DNA of 64,000 nt from JAGLOK01 sp963675575 (lineage in GTDB: Bacteria; Bacillota; Clostridia; Christensenellales; UMGS416), in assembly GCA_963675575.1 (NCBI GenBank), contig OY776378.1:1798001-1862000 (forward strand). The letters run 5' to 3'. Position numbers and translations under genes: made by a program. The notes beneath the pieces are model-generated. The model had not been told where the DNA came from. It searched no databases and worked only from the letters and a program-made list of their open reading frames with translations. Of the stretch, positions 45,293 through 54,053 are shown one piece after another; positions within the stretch are counted from its first letter, which is position 1, and each line of letters starts with the position of its first letter.

Positions 45293-47110
45293 TTACTTGG
45301 GTCTAAACTGCGTGTCATAGAGCTCCTTGTAGAGCCCTCCTTTTGCCAGCAGATCTTCATGCTTACCGGATTCTTTTATCTCGCCGTCTTCCAGTACAAT
45401 AATGTTATCGGCCGCCATGACTGTTGACAGTCTGTGCGCGATTACAAAGCTTGTTCTGTCTTTCATCAGCGGTTCCATCGCGCTTTGAATCAAATATTCA
45501 GAAATTGAGTCCAGCGAGGATGTTGCTTCATCCAAAATAATGATGCACGGATTTTTTAATATAACGCGGGCGATGGACATCCTTTGTTTCTCGCCTCCGG
45601 AAAGTTTTACTCCCCTGTTACCCACTATGGTTTCATAGCCTTTGGGCAGTGTAATTATAAAGTCATGGATATTTGCCGCTTTGCATGCTTCTGTAATTTC
45701 TTCATCGGTAGCATCTTCCTTGGCATAAAGCAGATTTTCTCTCACCGTAGAATTAAACAGGTATGAATCCTGCAACACCATGCCTACGTTTGAACGCAAG
45801 GATTCTATCTTCATATCCCTTACATCCATTCCATCAATCTTAACGACGCCTTCAGTGGCATCATATAGACGCGGTATCAGGTTTGTAAAAGTTGTTTTCC
45901 CCGCACCGCTCGGGCCAACCAACGCGGTCATAGTGCCGGGTTCACATAAAAATGAAACTGAGTTAAGTGCCACTTTATTTTCATCATAAATAAATGTGAC
46001 GTTTTCAAACTCTACGTTGCCATTTATTGATTCAACAGATATAGCATCTTCTTTGTCAACAATGTCTTGCTTTTTATCGAAGTAATCAAAAATACGTTCA
46101 AACAATGCCATAGATCTTGTAATATCAACATGAATGTTGGAAATCTGCGTGACAGGGCGGTACAGCCTGCTCAGCAGTGCTACAAACGTAACAATAGCTC
46201 CCACGGATAAATCGCCTCTAATAAATAGCAGACCTCCGAAAAAATAAATTGACAGCGGACCAATCGTGGTTATAATGGCCAGCACCATTCTAAACCATCT
46301 GCCGGCAATCGCTTCTTTTATCTGGAGCTTTGTAACCTCTTCATTGAAGCTTTCAAACTTATCATATTCAACTTTTTCACGGTTAAAGATTTTCATCAAA
46401 GTTGAACCGCTTATGCTTAAGGATTCCTGCACCACTTGGTTAAGTTCCTGAAGCTTGCTTTGAGTTTCGGAAGCTATTTTCCACCTCTTCTTGCCCACTT
46501 GTTTTGTAGGAATTGCAAAGAACGGCACTATTATAAGCCCGATTATCGCAAGCTTCCAGTTCATCGCGAACAGCGCAACCGCAGTAAATGCCAATACAAA
46601 GACATTCCTGACTAAATTCGCAATTGTATCGCGGAAAACCGCCTGTATACCTGTGATGTCACTGGTCATCCTAGTTATTATATCACCGGGTTTTACTATT
46701 GAAAAAAACGCTAGCGACATATGCTCAAGATGCTTATACATCGCATTCCTTATGTCATATATAATGCGCGATGAGGCTAACGTCTGCAGATAACTATCGG
46801 CAACATCAATTACTCCGACCATCAATGTGGCAGCAAAAGATCCTCCTACCAGCAAAGCAAGATATCCCAAATCCTTGCTGGGAAGTGCTTTGTCTATAAT
46901 GTCCCTAATAATAAGAGGTGGAACAAGCCCCAAAGCCGCGGAAATGATGATTGCTATAAGAGAAAGCGCTATCAGCTTCCAATACGGTAAAAAATATGCC
47001 GCCACTCTTTTTAATAATTTTTTTGTTATTTTGGGTTTGGGGGCATTTTCATCATACCCTTGTCCCATTCTCCACATTCCGCCTCCGCCACCCATATGCA
47101 TTCCGCCCAT
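45293..47110 (-). CDS. ABC multidrug exporter (fused permease/ATPase)
   Basis: 605 aa. The start is Met/Gly-rich (a repeated GGGG tract with His), then six transmembrane helices (about 40-330) of the type I exporter fold and an ATPase domain (about 365-600) with Walker A GPSGAGKTT, Q-loop MVLQDSYLF, signature LSGGEKQRMS, Walker B CIIILDEATSSLD and switch His in IAHRLST. It works as a homo- or heterodimer exporting lipophilic compounds. It follows padR by 75 bp and shares its promoter; a MATE pump next door has the same operator. Confidence 0.95.
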   Translation of the reverse strand: MGGMHMGGGGGMWRMGQGYDENAPKPKITKKLLKRVAAYFLPYWKLIALSLIAIIISAALGLVPPLIIRDIIDKALPSKDLGYLALLVGGSFAATLMVGVIDVADSYLQTLASSRIIYDIRNAMYKHLEHMSLAFFSIVKPGDIITRMTSDITGIQAVFRDTIANLVRNVFVLAFTAVALFAMNWKLAIIGLIIVPFFAIPTKQVGKKRWKIASETQSKLQELNQVVQESLSISGSTLMKIFNREKVEYDKFESFNEEVTKLQIKEAIAGRWFRMVLAIITTIGPLSIYFFGGLLFIRGDLSVGAIVTFVALLSRLYRPVTQISNIHVDITRSMALFERIFDYFDKKQDIVDKEDAISVESINGNVEFENVTFIYDENKVALNSVSFLCEPGTMTALVGPSGAGKTTFTNLIPRLYDATEGVVKIDGMDVRDMKIESLRSNVGMVLQDSYLFNSTVRENLLYAKEDATDEEITEACKAANIHDFIITLPKGYETIVGNRGVKLSGGEKQRMSIARVILKNPCIIILDEATSSLDSISEYLIQSAMEPLMKDRTSFVIAHRLSTVMAADNIIVLEDGEIKESGKHEDLLAKGGLYKELYDTQFRPK

Positions 47111-47184
47111 TTAATTCCTCCTACTATTATAAAATTTCAAAAAATATTTTTCTTTTATATCTATAAATTTGATGCTCAAAATCA

Positions 47185-47799
47185 TTAATCCTCGTCTTCT
47201 ATAAACTCTTCTAGCTTTGTTTTTAAATCTTCAAGCATATTTTCAAACTCCACTTTCTTTTCCGGTGTGGAAAAAGAATACTTTGCGGCATCAAATAATA
47301 AGTGAGCTGTTCCTTTTACTTTTTTTCGGATTTCCTCATTCTCTTGGAAAAACTCAGAGTGCATACCCTTTCGTTTTTCACCTTTTACTTTAGCTTCGAA
47401 AAAATCGCTTCTGTCTGTTCCGGGATGCTTTTTCTCCTCTTCTTCCAGATACGTTTTCCCCGCTTCGGTAATTGAAAATACAGTCTTGCGGTCTTCTTTT
47501 TTTGTTTCAACGTATCCTTGATCTTCAAGCATTTGCATTGTCGGGTATATAGAGCCCGGGCTCGGTTTATACATTCCCGATGATTTTTCCTCCAATGTTT
47601 TAATCATTTCGTATCCATGCATATCCTTTTCCTGCAAAAGCTTAAGGAGAACTCTTTGTATCTCTCCTCTTCCAAAAAATCTCTTATGTTTGCCTTGCTT
47701 TTTATCGTCATGCTTAGTATCGCATTTGCTGTCGTGATTTCTGCTGTGATTATTTGAATGTTTACTATCTCTATTGTTTTTCATATCATTATTTCTCAT
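47185..47799 (-). CDS. PadR family transcriptional regulator with His/Asn-rich N-terminus
   Basis: 204 aa. Residues 1-38 are rich in His, Asn, Lys and Asp (six or more His plus a Cys), which could bind metal or nucleic acid. Residues 40-125 are the PadR winged helix: FGRGEIQRVLLKLLQEKDMHGYEMI, then KPSPGSIYPTMQMLEDQGYV and the wing. The C-terminus (about 130-200) is a dimerising coiled coil. It most likely represses its own promoter (operators 47988-48027), hence the ABC exporter, and the MATE gene through near-identical operators. AGGAG precedes the ATG. The inducer is unknown. Confidence 0.92.
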   Translation of the reverse strand: MRNNDMKNNRDSKHSNNHSRNHDSKCDTKHDDKKQGKHKRFFGRGEIQRVLLKLLQEKDMHGYEMIKTLEEKSSGMYKPSPGSIYPTMQMLEDQGYVETKKEDRKTVFSITEAGKTYLEEEEKKHPGTDRSDFFEAKVKGEKRKGMHSEFFQENEEIRKKVKGTAHLLFDAAKYSFSTPEKKVEFENMLEDLKTKLEEFIEDED

Positions 47800-47842
47800 T
47801 AATTTTCATCTCCTGTTTTTTTAATTGTTATATTGTCTTTGT

Positions 47843-47962
47843 TCAGTAGCCATGCATATGGTCTTCCAGCATAAGCTTTTGCATAGTATTCAGAATATTG
47901 TCTTGCCAGTATAATCTTTCATTTAGATTGGACGTTCTTCTATTTATAATAAGATTTCTCAT
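47843..47962 (-). CDS. 39-codon leader ORF upstream of padR
   Basis: ATG 47962 has a near-perfect ribosome binding site (GCGGAGGTGAAAACTA then ATG), stronger than that of padR itself. The 39 codons end with TGA at 47843, 44 bases before padR. The product starts MRNLIINRRTSNLNERLY and ends KLMLEDHMHGY, which resembles PadR residues KLLQEKDMHGY; both proteins also begin M-R-N. It is transcribed from the same operator-controlled promoter. It could be a translated leader peptide, a small protein that interferes with PadR, or a decayed duplicate of the padR 5' end. Confidence 0.6.
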   Translation of the reverse strand: MRNLIINRRTSNLNERLYWQDNILNTMQKLMLEDHMHGY

Positions 47963-47987
47963 TAGTTTTCACCTCCGCATATTCTTT

Positions 47988-48036
47988 AACGATATATCGT
48001 TATCTATATAATAAGCGATATATCGTTAAATGTCAA
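47988..48036 (-). promoter_or_regulatory. Promoter and paired PadR operators of the padR-ABC operon
   Basis: Minus strand TTGACA (48031-48036), 17-bp spacer, TATTAT (48008-48013). A near-palindrome AACGATATATCGCT fills the spacer (48014-48027), and a perfect palindrome AACGATATATCGTT lies just downstream of -10 (47988-48001). Centres are 26 bp apart. Repressor bound at either would block RNA polymerase. Confidence 0.85.
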
Positions 48037-48078
48037 TAGCTAGTAAGAAATATTTTGAGAAAAACCCAAAGTTTATAT

Positions 48079-49422
48079 TTATGCAATAATTTTTTTATGT
48101 TTTCGTGCATAGCGCCAAAGAACAAAAAGCATTGCTGATCCTTCCGCCACCCAAAAAGCGTACCATATCTTTTCAGGCCCCCACCAAAGAGCGAAAGCAA
48201 ATGCGCACGGGAGCAGCAATACTTGCCGAAGCAACGTGGCCGTCATGTTCACAAGGCCGTTTCCCATTCCGTTAAACATGCTTCCTATAGTGACGGTAAA
48301 CGCCATTGGTATCAAAGTTAACGCCATTATTCTGAACGCGTAAATACCGATATCGAGCATCTCTTGGCTTGCACTGTATAGCCCAAGAAGCTGTCTGGGA
48401 AAAGCAAGGAAAGCAACAGTTCCAACTGCCATTATGCTTACCGCAATCTGAAGCGTAAATTTAACTGCTTTTTTGATGCGTTCCTCATTTTTCGATCCGT
48501 AATTAAATCCAACAATAGGAATCAGTCCCTGAGAAAGCCCCATGATTGGAAAGCTCACAAAGCGCTGAAGTAAGAAATATGCGCCGAAAACAGCAACTGC
48601 AGTGATGGAGAACTCAGCTAAGATTTTATTCATTCCTATTCTCACAACGCTGCGCATGGCAGTAACCAAAATCATCGGAGCGCCAACCTTATAAATCAGT
48701 TTTATCATTTTGCCTGAAGGTCTAAACTTTTTGAATTCCAAGGAAATTGATTTATTTTTGAATTTATTTAGTGTAAAAGCAACTACAGCCGCGATAATCT
48801 GACCTGTGACAGTTGCGATGGCTGCACCCTCAATCCCCATCGCCGGTACGCCCAGCAAGCCAAAGATAAGAATAGGATCCAAGATAATATTCACCACAGC
48901 GCCGGAAGTTTGGGCAATCATACTAAGAAAAGTATTTCCAGTCGCCTGCAAAAAACGCTCGCCTACTATGGCGAAGAAAATACCAAAGTTTACAAAAGTG
49001 CAAATTCTCAGATAGGAAGTTCCAAGCGCAATCACTTCACTGTTATCTGTAAAATTCTTAAAAAATGTTGGAACAAGAAAAAGCCCGAATATTACAAAAA
49101 GCAATGATGTCATCAACGCTAAAAACAATCCGTTTATCGCCGCCTTGTTTACATCGTCATATTTTTTTTCGCCCAGTCTTCTGGAAAGCAGCGAATTTAT
49201 TCCCACGCCAGTGCCAACCGCAACAGATATCATAAGCATCTGAATCGGGCTTGAAAGGGAAATTGCCGTCAGAGCGTTCTCGCTTATCTTAGCCACAAAA
49301 ATTCCGTCAACAATGTTGTATAGAGACTGGACAAGCATGGATACAACCAAAGGCAACGATACATTCAAAACCAACTTTTTTATCGGCATTACTCCCATTT
49401 TATTTTTATTTTGTGTTGTCAA
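48079..49422 (-). CDS. MATE family multidrug efflux transporter
   Basis: 447 aa with 12 predicted transmembrane helices in two homologous halves. SMLVQSLYNIVDGIFVAKIS near the start, GVGINSLLSRRLGE and the C-half counterpart GLSQGLIPIVGFNYGSKNEERI are typical of the NorM/DinF-type MATE family, which exports cationic drugs using Na+ or H+ gradients. Its promoter is almost the same as that of padR, so it belongs to the same regulon. Sodium coupling would fit the sodium-type V-ATPase of this organism. Confidence 0.94.
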   Translation of the reverse strand: MTTQNKNKMGVMPIKKLVLNVSLPLVVSMLVQSLYNIVDGIFVAKISENALTAISLSSPIQMLMISVAVGTGVGINSLLSRRLGEKKYDDVNKAAINGLFLALMTSLLFVIFGLFLVPTFFKNFTDNSEVIALGTSYLRICTFVNFGIFFAIVGERFLQATGNTFLSMIAQTSGAVVNIILDPILIFGLLGVPAMGIEGAAIATVTGQIIAAVVAFTLNKFKNKSISLEFKKFRPSGKMIKLIYKVGAPMILVTAMRSVVRIGMNKILAEFSITAVAVFGAYFLLQRFVSFPIMGLSQGLIPIVGFNYGSKNEERIKKAVKFTLQIAVSIMAVGTVAFLAFPRQLLGLYSASQEMLDIGIYAFRIMALTLIPMAFTVTIGSMFNGMGNGLVNMTATLLRQVLLLPCAFAFALWWGPEKIWYAFWVAEGSAMLFVLWRYARKHKKIIA

Positions 49423-49511
49423 AGTATTGCCCCCCTATTTTTATATAATTTAATCATCCCAAGCTGGAAAACAAACAGCTTTTATATTCAATTTAATATA
49501 ATATTTTAAAT

Positions 49512-49560
49512 AACGATATATCGCCTGTTAAATAATAAGCAATATATCGTTATGTGTCAA
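49512..49560 (-). promoter_or_regulatory. Promoter and paired PadR operators of the MATE gene
   Basis: Minus strand TTGACA (49555-49560), 17-bp spacer, TATTAT (49532-49537). The spacer carries AACGATATATTGCT (49538-49551); downstream, GGCGATATATCGTT spans about 49512-49525. Sequence, spacing and order match the padR promoter at 47988-48036. Confidence 0.85.
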
Positions 49561-49618
49561 TAGGATTTATTTTTTATTATTATTTCTCCATAATTGTATC
49601 GCTAAAATTGAACTTATT

Positions 49619-49795
49619 TCATAAAAAGAGACAGCGTTTTAAGAACGCTGTCTTGTTTGAAATCGATAACCCAAACCCTTTAACAAACTTGAATCTTATT
49701 TCCTCGCCCTTTATAGCTTCATTGTAAGCGACATTCAACCGATCAACAAGCTCTCCGGCTTTAATGACTCTTGTATACGCTTTCATGACCCCCAT
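49619..49795 (-). CDS. Short ORF after the MFS gene, function unknown
   Basis: 58 codons starting MGVMKAYTRVIKAGELVDRL and running through LNVAYNEAIKGEEIRFKFVK. The composition looks protein-like, but the last 15 codons read into the terminator hairpin at 49624-49657, so the true gene may be a truncated remnant whose 3' end was replaced. GGGGG precedes the second ATG (49786) closely. No family recognised. Confidence 0.35.
   Translation of the reverse strand: MGVMKAYTRVIKAGELVDRLNVAYNEAIKGEEIRFKFVKGFGLSISNKTAFLKRCLFL
49624..49657 (-). terminator. Terminator downstream of the MFS gene 49817-51028
   Basis: Minus strand AGACAGCGTT-CTTAA-AACGCTGTCT followed by CTTTTTAT: a strong stem with a T-run, about 160 bases after the MFS stop. 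Confidence 0.85.
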
Positions 49796-49816
49796 TATGA
49801 AGTTTAGAAATAACTA

Positions 49817-51028
49817 TTAAGCTTTAACTCCCTGCCCGATCGAAGCTATTTTCTTGCGGAAAATAATTACCATGGCCAACCCTATGAAAATTGGAATCGT
49901 CATTAGCTGCCATGCCGCAACATAGCCCGCTTGGTCAATAACCGCTCCGCCAATAACCGGTCCTATAAGAGTTCCTGTATCCAAAGCTAAATACGATGTG
50001 CAGCTTGCCGAGCCTCGGCGGTCTGCCGGAACGCTCCTCATGATGGTCGCCTGCATGGAGGGCTGTGTTCCCCCTTGGCCGAATGACAACACTACAGCTG
50101 CTACAAGGAACATCCAAAGCGCACTTGAAGCACTTATTATGAAGAATGAAGCTATTGTGCATAACAATGCGGGAATCAACACTTTGATAACTCCGAATTT
50201 GTCTGCAAACGTTCCTATAAATGGTCTTGTTATCATCAAAACGACTGCCGATACGGTGAAAAATATTCCGATTTCCGAACCCATGCCCAGTGAGTCTGTA
50301 AACAATACAAGGAAGGATTTTGTCATGCTCATTGCAATGGCTATAACTAAATATATTCCCGCGGGAAGCAAGGCTTCTTTTGCAACTATTGTGCTAGGTG
50401 AAATCTTGAATTTCTTTGTCTTTTTATGCTCAAGCTTCATCGATGCGGTAAATACTATGGTTAATCCCATAATACATGCAAGAATAGCAAAAGTGTAATT
50501 ATACCCAACTAAATCTACTAACAAAAGACCCGCTTGAGGCGCAACTGCTCGGGTTACCGCGGATGATAAAGCAAAATACCCGATTCCGCTTGCCATCTTG
50601 CCATTGGGCAAAGAGCTTGCTGCGATAGCGAGACATCCTGTGGTTGTGAAGGCTTGGCCTGCCCCCTGCACCAAACGCGAAGCCATAAGCATCGGAATGG
50701 AATTTGAAAATGTGTATCCAACAAACGCAACTGTCATAACACCGATTGCCCCTAATAAAAGTTTTTTCCTGTTTAGGGAGTCAAGGGCCGGCGCTGAAAT
50801 AATTTTGAAAATTATTGCTGTTGCCGCAAACATCCCAGTTGCAGCTCCGGCTACAGTGGCCGATCCGCCTAGAAAGCTTGCATATTTCGCCGTCAATGTG
50901 TTCATCGCTGTTGTGCATAAATGAAACATTAAGTTTATAATAAACATGTTTATAAAAATCTTGTTCCATATCTTCTTTGGTTCTTCTTCCTCCGGGATCT
51001 GCCCCGTCTCTAAGTTTGTGTCAATCAT
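49817..51028 (-). CDS. MFS transporter 1 of the MarR-linked cluster
   Basis: 403 aa, 12 transmembrane helices, cytoplasmic acidic N-terminus (about 1-20). Motif A-like loop GTFADKFGVIKVLI between helices 8 and 9, and RLVQGAGQAFTTTGCLAIA in the first half, are typical of drug/metabolite MFS carriers. ATG with GGAGGGA upstream. It has its own promoter with the GTTGC...ACAAC operator at 51202-51246. It is more distant from MFS 2 and 3 than these are from each other. Substrate unknown. Confidence 0.9.
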   Translation of the reverse strand: MIDTNLETGQIPEEEEPKKIWNKIFINMFIINLMFHLCTTAMNTLTAKYASFLGGSATVAGAATGMFAATAIIFKIISAPALDSLNRKKLLLGAIGVMTVAFVGYTFSNSIPMLMASRLVQGAGQAFTTTGCLAIAASSLPNGKMASGIGYFALSSAVTRAVAPQAGLLLVDLVGYNYTFAILACIMGLTIVFTASMKLEHKKTKKFKISPSTIVAKEALLPAGIYLVIAIAMSMTKSFLVLFTDSLGMGSEIGIFFTVSAVVLMITRPFIGTFADKFGVIKVLIPALLCTIASFFIISASSALWMFLVAAVVLSFGQGGTQPSMQATIMRSVPADRRGSASCTSYLALDTGTLIGPVIGGAVIDQAGYVAAWQLMTIPIFIGLAMVIIFRKKIASIGQGVKA

Positions 51029-51201
51029 TTTTCCCTCCGAGAACTATAATTTTATAATAAATCCAACTATTAAAAGTTATAAATTTTATACGTTTTTTCA
51101 AGACAGCTGATTCTTAATTAATATTCTTATTTTATAATAATGTCTTCAATGATATTTATTAACATATTTAATATTTACGGCAATTGTTTAGCATCAATAC
51201 G

Positions 51202-51246
51202 GTTGTATATTGCAACAATATTATCATTACAGACTTTTCATGTCAA
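51202..51246 (-). promoter_or_regulatory. Promoter with GTTGC-N5-ACAAC operator (MFS 1)
   Basis: Minus strand TTGACA (51241-51246), 17 bp, TAATAT (51218-51223), one base, then GTTGCAATATACAAC (51202-51216). The operator covers the expected transcription start. The rest of 51029-51319 is AT-rich with nothing else evident. Confidence 0.8.
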
Positions 51247-51319
51247 TTAAAAAATTACGCAGTAACCCTAATAAAATCCTGGATTCCTGCATAATATATA
51301 GTTAATTAAATGCTTGGTG

Positions 51320-52654
51320 CTATTTTTTTATCTTATCAAAAAGCCCACGTGCTACATTCGCCAAGTTATCATATAGATATCCCGGCAGCATCTTCGCACC
51401 CTGTGCTCCATGTCCTCCTCTTGCAAAAGCTTCGTCATCAAAAATATATCCGGGATTTCGGGTGCCGCATATCGTTGCCACACAGGTGTTTTTAAGCGGT
51501 GAAACCTCTCTTACATGCTGACCCAAAGAGGAATAAAGCTCTCCGCTTGTTCCTATAATAGCGATGTCTCCGATTCGCATAAGTTGCATCCGCACTTTAT
51601 AATCTGGTGCGCCTTCAGTCACTATCTCCTTTATTGGGCTTCTGAAATCTTTTGGATCTTCTTTGATAATAAGACGTCCGGGTGTGGATGACCAGTCAAC
51701 CGCGCAAGCTATCTGAATTTTTTCGCTATATTCGTCAATCTTTGCAAGCGTACGCAATATATCATCAAAGTGCCGTGTCGCCAGCGGCAAAAGTACAGCC
51801 TTACTGTCCTTTGAAATCTTTTCAGCCACCTTTCCGGTTGCAGGATCCGGATAATAAATATTTGACATAAAAGTTGGGTTTTGATCTCCCGCCGGACCCG
51901 GAGACCAAACGGCCACTGCACCTTCATAGTGCTCTTCTAGCATGGTGGACGCAGCTCCCGGAAGATCCGCAGATATTCCAACTCCATCTTCAAATACGGT
52001 GTTGCACATCATAACAACGCCATGCACGGCGTAGTTTACATAAAACGCGATCGGCTTGCCTTCCATGTCTTCAAAGCGAAGCGTGAAAAGAGTCTTGTCT
52101 GACGGACCCTCAGGATTTGCCCCAAGACTTACCACTTCTTGCGCGCGAGTGTCACCCGAATAGGTTTGATTGCGGTTAACATTGATGTAGGACTTGCCTT
52201 TAGCCACTCCTACCTTAGCAGGTTTCATCGAAGCTTGCGCCTGTTTCACCGCCTCCATTGTGGCGGCATATACACGTTGGGAATAAACTTCATTGAAGTT
52301 TTTTTCTTCTTCGGAAGCGGTTGGTTTCAAACAGCCTACACCAGGCACAGAGTGCGCATGCGTTCCAAATGCCATAACATTTTCTTCGGGTATGCCCAAA
52401 TGCTTTGCAATCATGGCAATCGCAGGGGTCACATCCGAGTTTGGACCATCGGAATCCGGCGCCGCCGGCATGTCGTATGAGACAATAACGCTCTTGTTTT
52501 CGCCATCTGAAAGAATAATCACCCTTACATATGTGTGGTCAATTATTCCAACAATAGGGCGATTGTTTCCCGGCGTAAACACGGTTACAGGAAGCATATC
52601 CATAGTCGCAGTAAAATCAGCCTTACCGGCACCGCAAAATAATCTGTTATTCAT
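51320..52654 (-). CDS. Neutral/alkaline non-lysosomal ceramidase-like hydrolase, copy 1
   Basis: 444 aa, no signal peptide, so cytoplasmic. It starts with CGAGKADFT (family pattern GxxxxDIT) and has the zinc motif GTHAHSVPG (H99, H101), a NYAVHGVVM segment (further His) and SPGPAGDQNPTF. In characterised neutral ceramidases the last motif is (G)DVSPN or NLSPN with the catalytic Ser; here it is GDQNPT, so the Ser is Asn. It is thus a superfamily member that probably cleaves another substrate. GGAGG precedes the ATG. Third gene of the operon 55418-51320. Confidence 0.82.
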   Translation of the reverse strand: MNNRLFCGAGKADFTATMDMLPVTVFTPGNNRPIVGIIDHTYVRVIILSDGENKSVIVSYDMPAAPDSDGPNSDVTPAIAMIAKHLGIPEENVMAFGTHAHSVPGVGCLKPTASEEEKNFNEVYSQRVYAATMEAVKQAQASMKPAKVGVAKGKSYINVNRNQTYSGDTRAQEVVSLGANPEGPSDKTLFTLRFEDMEGKPIAFYVNYAVHGVVMMCNTVFEDGVGISADLPGAASTMLEEHYEGAVAVWSPGPAGDQNPTFMSNIYYPDPATGKVAEKISKDSKAVLLPLATRHFDDILRTLAKIDEYSEKIQIACAVDWSSTPGRLIIKEDPKDFRSPIKEIVTEGAPDYKVRMQLMRIGDIAIIGTSGELYSSLGQHVREVSPLKNTCVATICGTRNPGYIFDDEAFARGGHGAQGAKMLPGYLYDNLANVARGLFDKIKK

Positions 52655-52699
52655 TTCATTCCTCCAATACTTTTGTCTTTATTTTTAAACATGAACCTG

Positions 52700-53956
52700 T
52701 CAAATAGGTTCATGCCCTTCTTCTTCTATAATCTCCGCCGCAAGTTCCGCTTCGCTCAATTCTTGTGCTTTACCCTTCCTAAACAGAATTACGAATAAAA
52801 CCGAACAAATTACCACAGGCAAAGTCATTAAAAAGTACATGCTTTGGTATCCGACATACGCTACCAAAATGCCCGCCAAATTGCTGCCTGTAAACATTCC
52901 TATGTCAACACCCACATAGCTTGTGTTGCTTGCGCTCCCACGCTTGTCGGGAGTCGCTTTTTTTATACATTCCGCCATCAATATCGGTTGCTCGCCCGCA
53001 AGCGCTATTCCCATTAAAACAGCCGCGAAAATAAACATAGGCAATGTTTTGGACACCGCAATAGTTATCATTCCCAAAATAATCAGCAATTCACAGGGTA
53101 TAAGAACTTTGAGGGTTCCCAGTTTATCGGCCAGCTTTGAAGCAATGGGTCTGAATGCGAAAATAGTAATCGCCTGAACCGTAAAGAAAACGCCTATATT
53201 TGCCACGTCCATTGAACCGGCGTAAATTACAAGGAATGCCGAAATAGCCGATTTGGTTATTGAATTGCACAAAGTGAGAGCCGCCGGCAGTATTGACGGG
53301 AAATATATCATGTTTTTGATATTAAACGAATATTTCTTTACTATCTTAGCTTTAGTTTCTTCCCCATCCCTTTTCATGAAAAAGGTCATGCCGACACATA
53401 AAACCATTATTGCAATATTTCCAAAGTATAAGTTGTTGTATCCGAATCTTTCAGCAATCGGCAAAGCAACAAGCGGCGCAAGTGTTCGCGACAATGTTTG
53501 TCCCATGCCGTAAATCCCTATTCCGGTCGCCATGTTTTTGGCGGTAAAAGAACTGGTTGCAATCGTCATCGCCAATGTGGAGCCTACACCCCACGCGAGT
53601 CCATTAAGTCCCCTGAATATAAGCAACGGCCAATATGTTGTGGAAAAAGCCAGCCCAACAACGGATGCTAGAACTACCGTCAAACATACGCGAAGCATAA
53701 TAATCTTGTCTTCATTGTCTACAATCTGCCCGGAAAAAGGACGCATAATCAAAGCGCACATTGCAAATATCCCTGACAGCAGCCCAATCAGCTGCGATGT
53801 CACACCAAGGTCGTTTGCGTACTTGGGCAATGTGATTGCCAGCATCGACATAGAGTTATAGTTCAAAAAAGCAATGATAAGAATCAGGATAAACATCCTG
53901 TTTCTAAACGGCGATTCCACACCGTTTTTTGCTTTAAAAAGTTCCTGCATCTTCAT
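52700..53956 (-). CDS. MFS transporter 2 of the MarR-linked cluster
   Basis: 418 aa, 12 transmembrane helices. AFLNYNSMSMLAITLPKYAN, MRPFSGQIVDNEDKIIMLRV (motif A form with a conserved D) and FRGLNGLAWGVGSTLAM are shared nearly word for word with MFS 3 (61315-62532), so the two are paralogues. It sits between the two ceramidase-like genes in one operon, which suggests it carries their substrate or product. The binding site is weak; M1 or M3 may start the protein. Confidence 0.9.
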   Translation of the reverse strand: MKMQELFKAKNGVESPFRNRMFILILIIAFLNYNSMSMLAITLPKYANDLGVTSQLIGLLSGIFAMCALIMRPFSGQIVDNEDKIIMLRVCLTVVLASVVGLAFSTTYWPLLIFRGLNGLAWGVGSTLAMTIATSSFTAKNMATGIGIYGMGQTLSRTLAPLVALPIAERFGYNNLYFGNIAIMVLCVGMTFFMKRDGEETKAKIVKKYSFNIKNMIYFPSILPAALTLCNSITKSAISAFLVIYAGSMDVANIGVFFTVQAITIFAFRPIASKLADKLGTLKVLIPCELLIILGMITIAVSKTLPMFIFAAVLMGIALAGEQPILMAECIKKATPDKRGSASNTSYVGVDIGMFTGSNLAGILVAYVGYQSMYFLMTLPVVICSVLFVILFRKGKAQELSEAELAAEIIEEEGHEPI

Positions 53957-54053
53957 TTATTGTTGGCCCTTCGGTTTGCTTTCGCAATCATTTTACTATT
54001 TTTTTATTTTAAATTTTTAAAAACCATATTCACGTACGAGCTTTGTGTTGCGC

